Notes: generated by a model from the letters alone, not told the origin. A DNA stretch of 64,000 nucleotides from Streptacidiphilus melanogenes (GCF_000787835.1 NZ_BBPP01000003.1:308455-372454), one strand, 5' to 3'. Shown: positions 41,607 to 51,795, counted from the first letter of the stretch. Numbers and translations are program-made.

Positions 41607-44591
41607 TCAATCAACAAGGCCAGCGACCAGCTGCACGTCCCTGACCTCGGACGCCTCCGGAGCGCCCAGCCGCTGGAAGCCGTCCCTGGCCAGGGTCAAC
41701 TGGTCCGCCGCCCCGCGCCCGTCGCCGAGAGCCAGCAACGCCCGTCCCATCGCCCACCGCGCCAGCGACAGGTGGTAGTGCAGCTCGGACCCGTCCAGCA
41801 GGTCGAGGGCCCTGGCGGCGAGCTCCCGGGCGGACCGGGCGTCGCCCAGGTCGAGCCGACAGTGCGCCAGCCGGGCGAGGACCAACGCCTCCAGGCCGAG
41901 GCGCTGTTGGGCCCGGTAGAGCGAGAGGGCCTCGGCGAAGTGCGCCACCGCCGTAGGCGTGTCCCCGGAACTGCTGAGCACGATGCCGAGCTGGTAGCGG
42001 GCGTCCGCCTCCGACCTGCTGCTCCCGGAGGTCAGCGCGGTCGCCAGGCCCTCCTCGGCAGCGTGCCGGGCCGAGTCCGGTCGGCCCGCCGTGAGTTCCC
42101 CGCGCGCGATGTTGCCGAGCAGGCGGGCCTCGTCGGCCACGTTGCCCAGCTGGGCGGCGAGGCCGCGGGCCAGCCGCAAGTGCTTCAGCGCCTCCTCGGC
42201 GCGGCCGGCGGCGTTGAGGTTCACCGCCAGTTCTGCGACCAACGTGTAGCGGATCTCCAGGCTCTCGTCGCCCGGCAGCAGTCGCAGCGCCGCGCGGAAC
42301 TCCGACTCCGCCTCGGCGACCCGGCCGGCCAGGGACTGGCGCAGGCCGGTGAGATAGCGGAGCCGGGAGAGGGCGCGGGGATCCTCGGTGCGTTCCGCGG
42401 CGAGCGTCGCGGCGGGGAGGATGTCGCGCAGGCCGGGGCCCGCCGACTCGTCCTCGAAGAGCCAGACCCAGGCGAGCAGCAGGTCGACCAGGGGTCGCAT
42501 ACCGAGGCGCGGCTCGACGCGCAGGACCTGTCCGGCGAGTTCGTGCAGAACGGTGCGGTCGCCGCGCAGGGTGACCCATTCCAGCGCGGCGTCGCCGAAG
42601 CGCGTCGCCTCGTCGTCCTTGCCCGGACGCGGCGGATGGAGCCGCCAGCTCAGCGGGGCCCGCTCGTTGGCGGCGCGCCAGGCCGCGCAGACGTACTCCA
42701 GCTGCTGCTCCAGCAGCCTCAGTACCACCGCCGATCGCACCTGCTCCGGCTCGGACGCACGTGCCCGGGCACGGGCGAAGACGCGGACCAGGTCGTGGTA
42801 GCGGTAGCGGCCCGCGGTCTCGGTCTCCAGGAGTCCGGAGTCGACCAGCGACTCCGTCAGGATCTCGGCCTCCTCCGGCGGCAGTTCCAGCACCGCCGCG
42901 GCTGAGGAGAGCGAGAACCAGGAGACGGCGGGGATGGACAGCAGCCGGAACGCCCACGCCTGCCGTTCGCTCAGCAGCCGGTAGCCCAGCTCGAAGGTGG
43001 ACTCGACGGCGAGGTCCCCGACCCGCAGCTCCGCGAGGCGCTGTTGTTCGTCGCGGAGCCGGTCCAGCAGCGAGGCCACGGTCCAGCGGGGCCGGGTGGC
43101 CAGGCGGGAGGCGACGATGCGGACCGCAAGCGGGAGGTGCGCGCAGGCCGCGACCAGCTCGGTGGCCGCCGCGCCCTCCGCCGCCACCCGGGCGAAGCCG
43201 GCTACGGCCGCCAGGAGTTCCAGCGCCTCCAGTTCCTCCAGTGCGGTGAGCTCGGTGAGCAGCGCGCCGGGGATGCCCGCCAGCCGCGCACGGCTGGTGA
43301 CCAGGACCGCGCTGCCGGGAGTGCCGGGGATGAGGGGCAGGATCTGCGCCGCGTCCCGCGCGTTGTCCAGCACGATCAGCACCCGCCGGTCGGCCAGCCG
43401 CGAGCGGAGCAGCGCGGCGCGCTGCGCGGTGGCGTCGGGGAGTTGGGCGGCGGGGACGCCGAGGGCGAGCAGGAAGTCGCCCAGCACGGCCGCCGGGTCG
43501 GCCGGGCTGGGGGAGGTGCCGCTGAGCTCGGCGTAGAGCTGGCCGTCGGGGAAGACGGCGCGGACGCGGTGGGCGATGCGGACGGCCAGAGTGGTCTTGC
43601 CGACGCCGCCGATGCCGCAGAGGCCGTGCAGGGTGACGGCGGAGCGCTCGGCGGCGGTGACCAGCGAGTGGCAGATGCTCTCGACCAGCGCGGCACGCCC
43701 GGTGAAGTCGAGTGTGTCGCTGGGCAGTTGCGCCGGGACGGGGTCAGGCTCCGGCTCCTCGGGAGCGGAGTCCGCCGCCCGCCCGCCCTCGGTCGCCAGC
43801 AGGCCGGGGTCACCCGCCAGGATGCGCCGGTGAAGATCGGTCAGCTCCGGTCCCGGCTCGATGCCCAGCTCGTCGATCAGCAGCCGTCGGCCCGCGTCGA
43901 AGAGGGTGAGCGCCTCAGCCTGCCGGCCGCTGCGATAGAGGGCGAGCATCAACGCGGCGCGCGGCCGTTCGCGCAGCGGGTGTTCGGCGACCAGCGGGCC
44001 GAGGAGGGCCAGCACCTGGCCGTCGTTGCCGCTGTCGGCCTCCGCGCCGGCCAAGGACTCCAGCACGCTCAGTCGGGCCTGGACCAGCCGGTCGCGTTCC
44101 CGCTCGGCGAACGGGCCGGGCACGCCCGCCAGCGGTTCGCCGCCCCACAGGGCCAGGGCCTGGGCGAACAGGGTCGCGGCGCGTGGCGCGTCCCCGGCGG
44201 TGCGGGCGGCCGCGCCGGCCTCCGCCAGCCGCTCGAACTCGCCCACGTCCGTGGTGCTGCGGGTCGGTAGCCGCAGCGCGTAACCGTCGCCGACGGAGAC
44301 CAGGACCCCGACCCGGTCGCGGCCGGCGGCCTCGGGAGCGAGCAGGGTGCGCAGCCGGGAGACGTAGGTGCGGACCGTGCCGACGGCGCGGGCGGGGGAG
44401 TCCTCACCCCAGATGGCGTCCACCAGCTCCTGCGCCGGAACAGCCATGCCCTCCGCGAGCAGCAGGCGGACCAGCACGGCGCGCTGCTGCGGGGAACCGG
44501 CGTTGAGCGGGTCGCCGTCGCGCCGCACCACGACCTCGCCGAGCAGGGCGAACTCCAGCTCCTTGCCCGCTGAACCTCCCGACCCGGACAT
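41607..44591 (-). CDS. AfsR-type regulator (SARP-NB-ARC-TPR)
   Basis: A 994-aa regulator. Residues about 12-105 are an OmpR-type winged helix (FALLGEVVVRRDG, VGTVRTYVSRLRTLL). Residues about 110-260 are the BTAD helical domain (PFAERERDRLVQARLSVLE, LYRSGRQAEALTLFD). An NB-ARC ATPase follows with P-loop GIGGVGKTTLAV near residue 340 and VLIVLDNARDA for Walker B. TPR-like helices fill residues about 690-990. AfsR-type proteins activate secondary metabolism after ATP/dADP-dependent switching and phosphorylation. ATG 44591 has GGGGGAC upstream. It is divergent from a truncated SARP gene. Confidence 0.92.
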   Translation of the reverse strand: MSGSGGSAGKELEFALLGEVVVRRDGDPLNAGSPQQRAVLVRLLLAEGMAVPAQELVDAIWGEDSPARAVGTVRTYVSRLRTLLAPEAAGRDRVGVLVSVGDGYALRLPTRSTTDVGEFERLAEAGAAARTAGDAPRAATLFAQALALWGGEPLAGVPGPFAERERDRLVQARLSVLESLAGAEADSGNDGQVLALLGPLVAEHPLRERPRAALMLALYRSGRQAEALTLFDAGRRLLIDELGIEPGPELTDLHRRILAGDPGLLATEGGRAADSAPEEPEPDPVPAQLPSDTLDFTGRAALVESICHSLVTAAERSAVTLHGLCGIGGVGKTTLAVRIAHRVRAVFPDGQLYAELSGTSPSPADPAAVLGDFLLALGVPAAQLPDATAQRAALLRSRLADRRVLIVLDNARDAAQILPLIPGTPGSAVLVTSRARLAGIPGALLTELTALEELEALELLAAVAGFARVAAEGAAATELVAACAHLPLAVRIVASRLATRPRWTVASLLDRLRDEQQRLAELRVGDLAVESTFELGYRLLSERQAWAFRLLSIPAVSWFSLSSAAAVLELPPEEAEILTESLVDSGLLETETAGRYRYHDLVRVFARARARASEPEQVRSAVVLRLLEQQLEYVCAAWRAANERAPLSWRLHPPRPGKDDEATRFGDAALEWVTLRGDRTVLHELAGQVLRVEPRLGMRPLVDLLLAWVWLFEDESAGPGLRDILPAATLAAERTEDPRALSRLRYLTGLRQSLAGRVAEAESEFRAALRLLPGDESLEIRYTLVAELAVNLNAAGRAEEALKHLRLARGLAAQLGNVADEARLLGNIARGELTAGRPDSARHAAEEGLATALTSGSSRSEADARYQLGIVLSSSGDTPTAVAHFAEALSLYRAQQRLGLEALVLARLAHCRLDLGDARSARELAARALDLLDGSELHYHLSLARWAMGRALLALGDGRGAADQLTLARDGFQRLGAPEASEVRDVQLVAGLVD

Positions 44592-44801
44592 AAGGTGTCC
44601 CCCGGTCATCCGTGCGCGTCCACCGGCGACGACTGCTCCCCTCCCCCTACTGCGCCTCGGAGGGTAGCACCAGCGTGCGAAGGAATACCCCGTCCGCACG
44701 GCTTCCCGGCGTTGATCCGTTGTGTATCGGGCCCTGCCAGGCTCTGTCGTGGCAGCCCCGAGGAGGGGACCGTCCCGCGACGACGCAGAGCGAACAGGAC
44801 C

Positions 44802-45455
44802 ATGACGAGCAGCATCCTCCAACTCCCTCGCACCAGGACCACGTCGAGTACGGCCGGAGCCGGCCGTGACGCGGCCCGCACGCCCTGGACCCGGCCGGTT
44901 GCCATGGGGGTCGCCGGACAGGGAAGGCGCGGGGTGGAGGTCTCACTGCTCGGTCCGGTGCGTGCGTGGGACCGGGGCTGCCCGCTGTTCCCCGGGACAC
45001 CCGTGCAGCAGGCGCTGCTGACCATGCTGGCCCTGCGGGCCGGCATGGAGGTGTCCGTGGTGGAACTGGTGGAGGGGATCGTGGGTCCGGTCGCGGGGGA
45101 GGCCGGACCCCTGGAGGAGGAGCTGCACGTGCACGTCGCGCCCGTGCAGCGCCTCCTGCGCCGCACGGGCGACGGGGGCGCCCTGCAGTCGACCAGCGGC
45201 GGCTACCGGCTGGGGATCGACCCCGGCCTGGTGGACGCGATCGCCTTCGAGCACAGCATCGGCGACGCGCGGGTGTTGATGGGGATCGACCCCGACGCCG
45301 CCGAATCGCTGCTGGACGGCGCCCTCGGGCGGTGGCGTGGCGCCCCCCTGCAGGGCGTCCCCGGGCCGTTCGCGGAGTGGGAGCGGACCAGGCTTTGGGA
45401 TCTGCATGACGAAGCCTCCGTCATGCTCCGTCGCCTGCGCATGCTCCGCCGCTGA
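44802..45455 (+). CDS. short SARP-like regulator, truncated in its BTAD domain
   Basis: A 217-aa protein. After a variable 45-residue leader comes a SARP-type winged helix ([15 protein letters not shown], with [19 protein letters not shown] as the recognition region) and the first part of a BTAD domain ending [21 protein letters not shown] normal SARP BTAD continues for about 100 residues with two more helical hairpins; here the frame stops directly. The start is unsure: ATG 44802 has only AGGA close by and an in-frame ATG lies at about 44904. It could be a minimal DNA-binding protein or a decayed SARP. Confidence 0.65.
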   Translation: MTSSILQLPRTRTTSSTAGAGRDAARTPWTRPVAMGVAGQGRRGVEVSLLGPVRAWDRGCPLFPGTPVQQALLTMLALRAGMEVSVVELVEGIVGPVAGEAGPLEEELHVHVAPVQRLLRRTGDGGALQSTSGGYRLGIDPGLVDAIAFEHSIGDARVLMGIDPDAAESLLDGALGRWRGAPLQGVPGPFAEWERTRLWDLHDEASVMLRRLRMLRR

Positions 45456-45678
45456 GCGGCGGAAACCGGGATCGGCTCCCCAGGGCGCTCGGGGGGGTGC
45501 TCAGGGGAGCCGACCGGGTCCGCGCTCGCTGATCCCAGGCATAAGGGGGAGGGCTGTTCGAGTGGACGGGCGTCCGACACCGGCGAATCGTCGCGCCGGA
45601 CGCGAGGCCGACGCATACGGTGGGCGGGCGAGATCTTGCTCGCGCAGGTCGACACACCCCATCGAGGAACACCAGCCC

Positions 45679-46719
45679 ATGCGTGTGAAAGCCTACGCCG
45701 CCCCGGCCGCCGGCCTGCCGCTGGCCCCGACCACCATCGAACGCCGTGCCGTGGGGCCGAACGACGTCCTCATCGCCATCCGGTATGTCGGCATCTGCCA
45801 CTCCGACATCCACACCGTCCGGGGCGAGTGGGGCCCGCAGCCCTTCCCCGTCGTGCCCGGCCACGAGATCATCGGCACCGTGACCGCGGTCGGCGCAGAC
45901 GTCACCGCGCACCGGGCGGGTGACCGCGTCGGGGTCGGCTGTCTGGTCAACTCCTGTGGCCGGTGCGCCCCGTGCCTCGGGGGCGACGAGCAGTACTGCA
46001 CCGAAGGCCCGGTCTTCACGTACGCCTTCACCGACCACGACGGCACCACCACCCAGGGCGGCTACTCCACCCACATCGTCGTCGACGCCGACTTCGTGCT
46101 GTCCGTGCCCGACAGCCTCGATGCGGCCGCCGCGGCTCCGCTGCTGTGCGCGGGCATCACCACCTACGCCCCGCTGCGCCACTGGGGAGCCGGTCCCGGC
46201 AAGAAGGTGGCGGTCGTCGGGCTCGGCGGCCTCGGCCACATGGCCGTCAAGATCGCCCATGCGTTGGGCGCCGAAGTCACGGTGCTCTCCCAGTCGCTGA
46301 AGAAGCAGGAGGACGGCCGCCGCCTCGGCGCCGACCACTACCACGCGACATCCGACCCAGGCACGTTCACCGAACTCGCGCGGCGCTTCGACCTGATCGT
46401 CAACACTGTCAGCGCCGACCTCGATCTCAATGCCTACCTCGGCCTGCTCACCGTGGACGGTGTCCTCGCCAACGTCGGGGCCGCCCCCGGTCCGCTGACC
46501 GTCGACGGCTTCCTGCTCGGCAGCGCCCGGCGCGTACTGACCGGTTCCATGATCGGCGGCATCGCCCTGACCCAGGAGATGCTCGACTTCTGCGCCGAAC
46601 ACGGCATCGTCGCCGACATCGAGATGATCTCCGCCGACCAGATCAACGAGGCCTACGAGCGGGTCCTGGCCTCCGATGTCCGCTACCGCTTCGTCATCGA
46701 CACCGCCACCATCGACTGA
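45679..46719 (+). CDS. zinc-dependent NAD(P) alcohol dehydrogenase (CAD/YahK-like)
   Basis: A 346-aa medium-chain dehydrogenase. Catalytic zinc ligands are in GICHSD (Cys) and PGHEIIG (His-Glu). The structural zinc Cys set is [15 protein letters not shown]. The cofactor motif is [15 protein letters not shown] near residue 177. The sequence resembles cinnamyl-alcohol-type dehydrogenases that reduce broad aldehydes with NADPH. GAGGAA precedes ATG 45679. It stands alone, downstream of the truncated SARP. Confidence 0.9.
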   Translation: MRVKAYAAPAAGLPLAPTTIERRAVGPNDVLIAIRYVGICHSDIHTVRGEWGPQPFPVVPGHEIIGTVTAVGADVTAHRAGDRVGVGCLVNSCGRCAPCLGGDEQYCTEGPVFTYAFTDHDGTTTQGGYSTHIVVDADFVLSVPDSLDAAAAAPLLCAGITTYAPLRHWGAGPGKKVAVVGLGGLGHMAVKIAHALGAEVTVLSQSLKKQEDGRRLGADHYHATSDPGTFTELARRFDLIVNTVSADLDLNAYLGLLTVDGVLANVGAAPGPLTVDGFLLGSARRVLTGSMIGGIALTQEMLDFCAEHGIVADIEMISADQINEAYERVLASDVRYRFVIDTATID

Positions 46720-46828
46720 GGAGCCACGCGGGCGCGCACGGCGAAAGGACCCCGCGCCGTCTCCGCCGTTCCGTGCCGCACCCGCTGTTCCCCTGGGCTG
46801 AGGAGCCCGATCGCCGAGGCGGGAAAGG

Positions 46829-47353
46829 TCAGGACCGCGCGGTTCGGAACGCGAGATACCGGTTGAAGACTTCCTGGCTGTCGGGAGTGAAGCGCCACCT
46901 CGACAGGGCCGAGTGAAGCTCCGACTCGGTCAGCCAGTCATGCCAGGCGATCTCATCGGGATCGGGGACCACAGCATCAGGAATCACGGCTTCATGTACG
47001 CCGAGCCAGTGAGGGCTCCAGCCGCTGCGGTTGATGACCGTGAACAGCAAGCGCGGCAGGCAACGGATGCCCAGCTCTTCGGCCAGCTCCCGCGCGGCAG
47101 CCTGTTCGTAGGATTCGCCGACGTTCACGGCGCCGCCCGCCATGACCTCATAGTGCCCCGGGAAGCGCGACTGGTGGTCCGCCCGCCGATGGACGAGGAT
47201 CCGGCCACGCCCGTCCCTGCACACCGTCGTGGCGATTCGATGCAGCCAACCCTCCCGGACGGCCTGCCGACGGGTGACCACCCCCAGGACACGATCGTGA
47301 CAGTCGACCCGCTCCACCAGCTCATCCACGAAGCACACCCTGGCAGAACCCAC
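46829..47353 (-). CDS. Nudix hydrolase
   Basis: A 174-aa Nudix protein. The Nudix box GGAVNVGESYEQAAARELAE with following ELGI fits GX5EX7REUXEEXGU. The N-terminal section (ELVERVDCHDRVLGVVTRR) and W-rich end resemble isopentenyl-diphosphate-isomerase-like and YfcD-type members. It hydrolyses or rearranges a nucleoside-diphosphate-type substrate, unspecified. GTG 47353 has AGGG eight bases upstream; TTG 47359 is also open. It lies 48 bases upstream of the next leftward gene end and reads away from it. Confidence 0.85.
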   Translation of the reverse strand: MGSARVCFVDELVERVDCHDRVLGVVTRRQAVREGWLHRIATTVCRDGRGRILVHRRADHQSRFPGHYEVMAGGAVNVGESYEQAAARELAEELGIRCLPRLLFTVINRSGWSPHWLGVHEAVIPDAVVPDPDEIAWHDWLTESELHSALSRWRFTPDSQEVFNRYLAFRTARS

Positions 47354-47401
47354 TGACAACGCCCTTTCTCGGCTGGTCGGTGCGGTGTCGCCCGCACTGG
47401 C

Positions 47402-49753
47402 TCATGCCCGCGCTGTTCCTTCGATGGCCGCCGACTCGATGTACCGCAGCGGTGAGGATTCCAGCCTTCGCCGTTGATGCCCGGCCGACGCGTCAGCAGC
47501 GCCGCCCAGGACGTCGTCGCCGCGTGCGGCGCTGCGGCGTGCTTCGGCGACGCGTCCTTGGCCGTACAGAGCCCGGGCCGCGCCGTGCAGGGATTCGGCG
47601 TGGCGGAAGGTGTCTCCGAGCTTGTGGAACAGGGTCCCGGCCTCGGCGAACCGAGCCTCCGCCTCGATGTGGTCCTCGAGCACCAGGTAGGTGAATCCCA
47701 GGTTGCGGATCAGGGTCGCGACGAGCTGGCCGTTGTTGCCCGAGCGGGAACAGGAGAGGGCTTCTTCCAGGTCCTTCAAGGCCTCCTGCGGACGGTGGAG
47801 CTGATGATGGCTTATGGCTCGACTGTTCAGGATCTTGGCTGCGGCGGTCCAGTCTTCGGACAGGCGGGCGATGGACAGGGCCTCGGCCACGAAGGTGAAC
47901 GCCGCGTCCTGTCGTCCTGCCCTGGAAGCGCAGGACGCGGAGCGGTTGAGCACGGCCAGTTGCCCGTTGTGGTCCCCGAGCCGGCGATACGTGTCCAGCG
48001 CCGCGACGAGGTGGGGCTCAGCGGATTCGGGTCGGCCCGTCTCCTCCAGGGCGGCGGCCATCCCGAGGCGCAGCCACGCGGTCGCAGCCTCGTCCCGGGC
48101 GTCCGGGACGGTCTTGAGCATGGCCTCGCCGACGGCCAGCACCTCGTGCCAGCGGCGCTCGATCCCGAGGTACCAGGCGACCGCCGCGAAGAGGCGGGAG
48201 AACATCAGCGCATCACCGTGGCCATGGGCCAGATTGACCGCGGCCAGAAGATTCGTCACCTCCCGCTCCGCCCACGTCATGGCCTCCGCCTCGCTGCCGA
48301 AGTGCACAGCAGGGTGGGCAGTCCACTCGGAAGGCGGCATCAGCGAGTGCAGGTCCGGCCTGACCGCGCGCTGTGCCGCCACGCCGACGACCGCGTACCA
48401 CTTCAGCAGTCTGGAGACCGCCGCATCCCGTGCGGCGGCCGGCTCCTCCGCCAGCAACACCTCCCGGGCGAAGACCCGTAGCAGGTCGTGCATCTCGTAG
48501 CGGCCGAACTCCTTCGGCTGAAGCAGGTGCTCGTCAGCCAGGAGCTCCACCATCAGATGGGCGTGGCCGGCGTCGAGCCCGGCCAGGGCCGCGGTCGACC
48601 CCACGGTGACGTCACGGCCCGGATGGGCCGCCAGGAGCCGGAACACACGTCTGGCCGCGCCGGGAAGTCCGTCGTAGGACAGGCGGAACACCGGCCAGGG
48701 CGACCGGTTCCCCTCCCGCAGCCCCACAGCCGGATCCGTCCGCAGGTGACGCACCAGATCGGCCAGCTTCCACGCCGGACGCGACCTCAGGCGTGCGGCG
48801 ACGATCGCGACCGCCAGTGGCAGGCCGCCGCATTCCCTCACAAGCTCGGCTGCCGCCCGCGGTTCGGCCCGGACCCGGTCCGGCCCGACGATCCGGACCA
48901 GCAGCTCGGTGCTCTCGTCGTCGGTGAAGGTGCCCAGGACGATCGGCCAGGCGCCGTCCAGCCCCGTCAGGCGACGGCGGCTGGTGACGAGCACCAGGCA
49001 GTTTCCTCCGGCCGGGATGAGATCGCGTACCTGGCGTTCGTCCGCCGCGTTGTCCAGCAGCAGCAGCGCCCGGCGATCGTGCAGCTGGTCCCGGAACAGG
49101 GCAGCACGCTCGTCGACGTCGGCTGGGATCCGCTGGGACGGGATCCCGAGCTGACGCAGGAAGGCTTCCAGGACACTGGCCGGATCCGCCGGAGGGCGCT
49201 CCGCGTCGAAGCCGCGCAGGTTCACATACAGCTGCAGGTCGGCGAAGTGGCCCTCGGCAGCCAGGCGGTGAGCCGCATGGACGGCCAGCTGGGTCTTGCC
49301 CACCCCGGCCATGCCCTCGATGGCGGAGATCACCACGGTGCTGCGGCGCGCACCACTCACGGATCCCACCGCCTGCGCGAGCAGCTCGCCGAGTTCCCGC
49401 TCCCGACCCGTGAAGGTGGCCAGCTCGGCGGGCAACTGCCGCAGCACTCCCGAGGTGCCCCCGGTCCTGGCCTCGGCATGGACCCGCACGCACGCCTGTC
49501 GCCAGCGAGCCACGGTGGGCGCGTCGGCCCCCAGCGCGCGGACGATCGCCACCACGAGGTCCAGGTCCAGGCGACGCCGGCCCATTTTGAACAGGTCCAC
49601 GATCGTGCTCGGTGAGACGTCGCGGGCCGGCCGCAGTTGCGCGCCCACCCGCTTGGCGAGCACCCGGTACGAGGGCATCCCCGCCCAGGCGCGCAACTCG
49701 TCCAGCAGACCGACGAACCCGGCCAGATCCTCGGCCCTGTCCGGATCGGGCAT
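47402..49753 (-). CDS. HTH-NB-ARC-TPR regulator (STAND family)
   Basis: A 783-aa protein. Residues about 8-80 are a helical HTH-like region (LLDELRAWAGMPSYRVLAKR, VSPSTIVDLFKMGRRRLD). The NB-ARC ATPase starts FTGRERELGELLAQ near 115, with P-loop GMAGVGKTQLAV near 150 and LLLLDNAADERQVRDL for Walker B. A winged-helix segment ends YEMHDLLRVFAREVL, and TPR repeats fill residues about 500-760. These proteins are abundant in Streptomyces and usually of unknown target. ATG 49753 follows CGGGACGG; the longer frame adds nothing recognisable. Confidence 0.87.
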   Translation of the reverse strand: MPDPDRAEDLAGFVGLLDELRAWAGMPSYRVLAKRVGAQLRPARDVSPSTIVDLFKMGRRRLDLDLVVAIVRALGADAPTVARWRQACVRVHAEARTGGTSGVLRQLPAELATFTGRERELGELLAQAVGSVSGARRSTVVISAIEGMAGVGKTQLAVHAAHRLAAEGHFADLQLYVNLRGFDAERPPADPASVLEAFLRQLGIPSQRIPADVDERAALFRDQLHDRRALLLLDNAADERQVRDLIPAGGNCLVLVTSRRRLTGLDGAWPIVLGTFTDDESTELLVRIVGPDRVRAEPRAAAELVRECGGLPLAVAIVAARLRSRPAWKLADLVRHLRTDPAVGLREGNRSPWPVFRLSYDGLPGAARRVFRLLAAHPGRDVTVGSTAALAGLDAGHAHLMVELLADEHLLQPKEFGRYEMHDLLRVFAREVLLAEEPAAARDAAVSRLLKWYAVVGVAAQRAVRPDLHSLMPPSEWTAHPAVHFGSEAEAMTWAEREVTNLLAAVNLAHGHGDALMFSRLFAAVAWYLGIERRWHEVLAVGEAMLKTVPDARDEAATAWLRLGMAAALEETGRPESAEPHLVAALDTYRRLGDHNGQLAVLNRSASCASRAGRQDAAFTFVAEALSIARLSEDWTAAAKILNSRAISHHQLHRPQEALKDLEEALSCSRSGNNGQLVATLIRNLGFTYLVLEDHIEAEARFAEAGTLFHKLGDTFRHAESLHGAARALYGQGRVAEARRSAARGDDVLGGAADASAGHQRRRLESSPLRYIESAAIEGTARA

Positions 49754-50042
49754 ACCGTCCCGCTGTTCCCCCACGACGCCCCCATGCGAACGGTGCCCCT
49801 GCCGACAGGATTCTAGGAGCGGAGCGTGCGCAGTTTCGTACGGGAATCGAGACGGCGACGACCACCGAGGTTCCCTCACGTCCCCGACGCCTGCCCCTCT
49901 TCGGCGCGGGCGTGCCGGGGCACGCCGTGGGGGCGGTCATCGTGCCGAGTCCCTTGGTGCCTATGTCTCCCTGACGGTCAGCCGGTGCATCGGTGTCCGA
50001 CGCGGGCTCACCATCGCAGCACTGTCCGCAAGGCCGCGGTCG
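49754..50042. other. gap between the NB-ARC gene and the CGNR gene
   Basis: About 290 bases. It must hold the promoter of the leftward 783-aa regulator and the 3' region of the leftward CGNR gene. No gene, strong hairpin or clear -35/-10 pair recognised. Confidence 0.45.
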
Positions 50043-50726
50043 TCAGGCCTGCTGTGTGCGGCGGGCGTAGGCGCGGGCGGCTCGTGCCCGGTCGCCGCAG
50101 CGGGTCGAGCACCACTGGCGGCGGCCGTGGCGCAGCAGGTAGCGGGTGCAGGGAGGGGAGCCGCAGGCGGTGAGTCGGTCGGCGTCAGGGCCGGTCAGGA
50201 GCTCGGCGGCGTTCTCGGCGAGGGCCGCCAGGGCGTGTTCGAGGATCTGTGTCGTCGGATGCGGGGTGGCCCGGTAGGGCCCGGTGCTCCGGTCCCAGTG
50301 CAGCAGGGCGATGGCGGGGCTGCGCACCAGCGCGTCGTTGACCGCCGCGAGGGCTGTGGGCGGCGCCGGCACGCCTTCCACCCGGGCGGCGAGCAGCGCC
50401 CTGATCTGCTCGCGCAGCGACCGCAGTTGGGCGGCGCACATCTCCCTGATGCCGGCGTCGTCGGGTGCGAGCCCGTGCATGGTGAGCCACTGGTTCGCGC
50501 TGTCCGGCGTGCCGAGGAGGTCGATGACGTGGCCGCCAGGCAGCGCGAGGGCGCTGTTGGCGAAGTCGAGTGCCAGGTAGACGTCTGCGCCGGGAGCGGG
50601 CTCGGGCGCAGCATCCGCCGTGTCCCGCGCAGGCTCCAACACGGGCTGTGCCATGTTCCCGGGCGTGAGCGGCTGCGCGGGCTCCGGCCCGGACGCGGTG
50701 GCGGCGATCGGCTGCATGCTTCTCAT
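50043..50726 (-). CDS. CGNR zinc-finger (ABATE) regulator
   Basis: A 227-aa protein. The C-terminus is a CGNR zinc finger: CGSPPCTRYLL, then RRQWCSTRCGDRARAARAYA, with D for the canonical N. The middle part (LALDFANSALAL and following helices) is the ABATE ligand-type domain. These are predicted stress or ligand-responsive transcription regulators. ATG 50726 gives the longest form; ATG 50654 is also possible and neither has a good ribosome site. It is divergent from an MBL-fold gene, with a 9-17-9 inverted repeat between them, so it probably controls that gene. Confidence 0.85.
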   Translation of the reverse strand: MRSMQPIAATASGPEPAQPLTPGNMAQPVLEPARDTADAAPEPAPGADVYLALDFANSALALPGGHVIDLLGTPDSANQWLTMHGLAPDDAGIREMCAAQLRSLREQIRALLAARVEGVPAPPTALAAVNDALVRSPAIALLHWDRSTGPYRATPHPTTQILEHALAALAENAAELLTGPDADRLTACGSPPCTRYLLRHGRRQWCSTRCGDRARAARAYARRTQQA

Positions 50727-50741
50727 GGTACTGCTTGCGCC

Positions 50742-50796
50742 ATCCGTGAGAACCTGCCTACGATCTCCTCACGGATCAACCGAATCCATCCATGAG
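50742..50796. promoter_or_regulatory. inverted repeat ATCCGTGAG-N17-CTCACGGAT plus a third half-site
   Basis: Perfect 9-bp arms at 50742-50750 and 50768-50776, and a related ATCCATGAG at 50788-50796, in the short gap between the divergent CGNR regulator and MBL-fold genes. Probable operator of the CGNR protein. Confidence 0.6.
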
Positions 50797-50807
50797 AGTG
50801 GTGTTCC

Positions 50808-51584
50808 ATGGCTTCCTCCCACAGTGCCGAGCAGCAGCTCCCCGTGCGCGTCCTCGGCGGGCCCACGGCGTCCTTCGAGTACGGTGGCCTGCACTTCCTC
50901 ACCGACCCGACCTTCGACGAGCCCGGCGACTACCAGAACCCCGGTCGGCCGCTGCTGACCAAGACGGCTTCGTCCGCCGCCCAGCCCGCCCAGCTCGGGC
51001 GGATCGACGTGGTCCTGCTCTCCCACGACGAACACGCCGACAACCTCGACCGCAGCGGCCGGGCCCTGCTGGCCGACGTCGCGCTGACCCTCACCACCAC
51101 CAGCGGCGCCCAGCGCCTCGGCGGCACAGCGAAGGGCCTGGGGGACTGGGAGCAGGTCACGATCGACCGCCCCGACGGCGGCACCGTCACCGTGACCGGC
51201 GTGCCGGCGATCCACGGCCCCGGCAAGCGCGAGGAGGTCGAGCCGTTCACCGGACAGGTCACCGGCTTCGTGCTGACCGGCGAGGGCCTGCCGACCGTCT
51301 ACGTCAGCGGCGACAACGCCTCGCTGGAGGCGGTCGGGGAGATCGCCGCCCGGTACGCCCCGGTGGACACGGCCGTGCTGTTCGCGGGCGCGCCGCGGTT
51401 CCCCGTCCTCTTCGGCGGCGAACCGCTGGTGCTCGACAGCGAGCAGGCGGCCCAGGCGGCACGGATCCTGGGCGCGCGCCGGGTCGTCACCGTCCACCAC
51501 GACAGCTGGGCGCACTTCACCGAGGGGCGGGACGAGATCGTGGCCGCGTTCGAGGCCGCAGGGTTGGCCGACCGCCTCGTCTGA
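50808..51584 (+). CDS. MBL-fold metallohydrolase (UlaG/YtnP-like)
   Basis: A 258-aa metallo-beta-lactamase-fold protein. The metal-binding motif is LLSHDEHADNLD near residues 72-83 (HxxHxD order), preceded by FLTDPTFDEPG. Further ligand blocks are VPAIHGPG, VYVSGDN and the final VHHDSWAHF. Members hydrolyse lactones, phosphodiesters or similar substrates; the exact one is unknown. ATG 50808 lies downstream of the inverted repeat shared with the CGNR regulator. Confidence 0.87.
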   Translation: MASSHSAEQQLPVRVLGGPTASFEYGGLHFLTDPTFDEPGDYQNPGRPLLTKTASSAAQPAQLGRIDVVLLSHDEHADNLDRSGRALLADVALTLTTTSGAQRLGGTAKGLGDWEQVTIDRPDGGTVTVTGVPAIHGPGKREEVEPFTGQVTGFVLTGEGLPTVYVSGDNASLEAVGEIAARYAPVDTAVLFAGAPRFPVLFGGEPLVLDSEQAAQAARILGARRVVTVHHDSWAHFTEGRDEIVAAFEAAGLADRLV

Positions 51585-51795
51585 CGTCCGCCGAGCCGCG
51601 CCCGGCTGACGCCGCGTCGTCCGCATCTTCCGCTTTCCAAGGGCCCGGCCCGCCGGTCGTGCCGACGGCCCGCGTGCCCTGCCCACGGCGCTGCGATGCG
51701 GCACGGGAGCCGTGCCGGGCGGCGACGGCGGGACGATCTGCCAACACGCGGGCGCTCGCAAGCCGCATGCTGCTCATCCGAGCACCTGCGAAGGT

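Noticed and set aside
41607..44822. Longer start of the AfsR-type gene up to 44822
   Set aside because: The extra N-terminal part has no family similarity, and GGGGGAC before ATG 44591 fits better.
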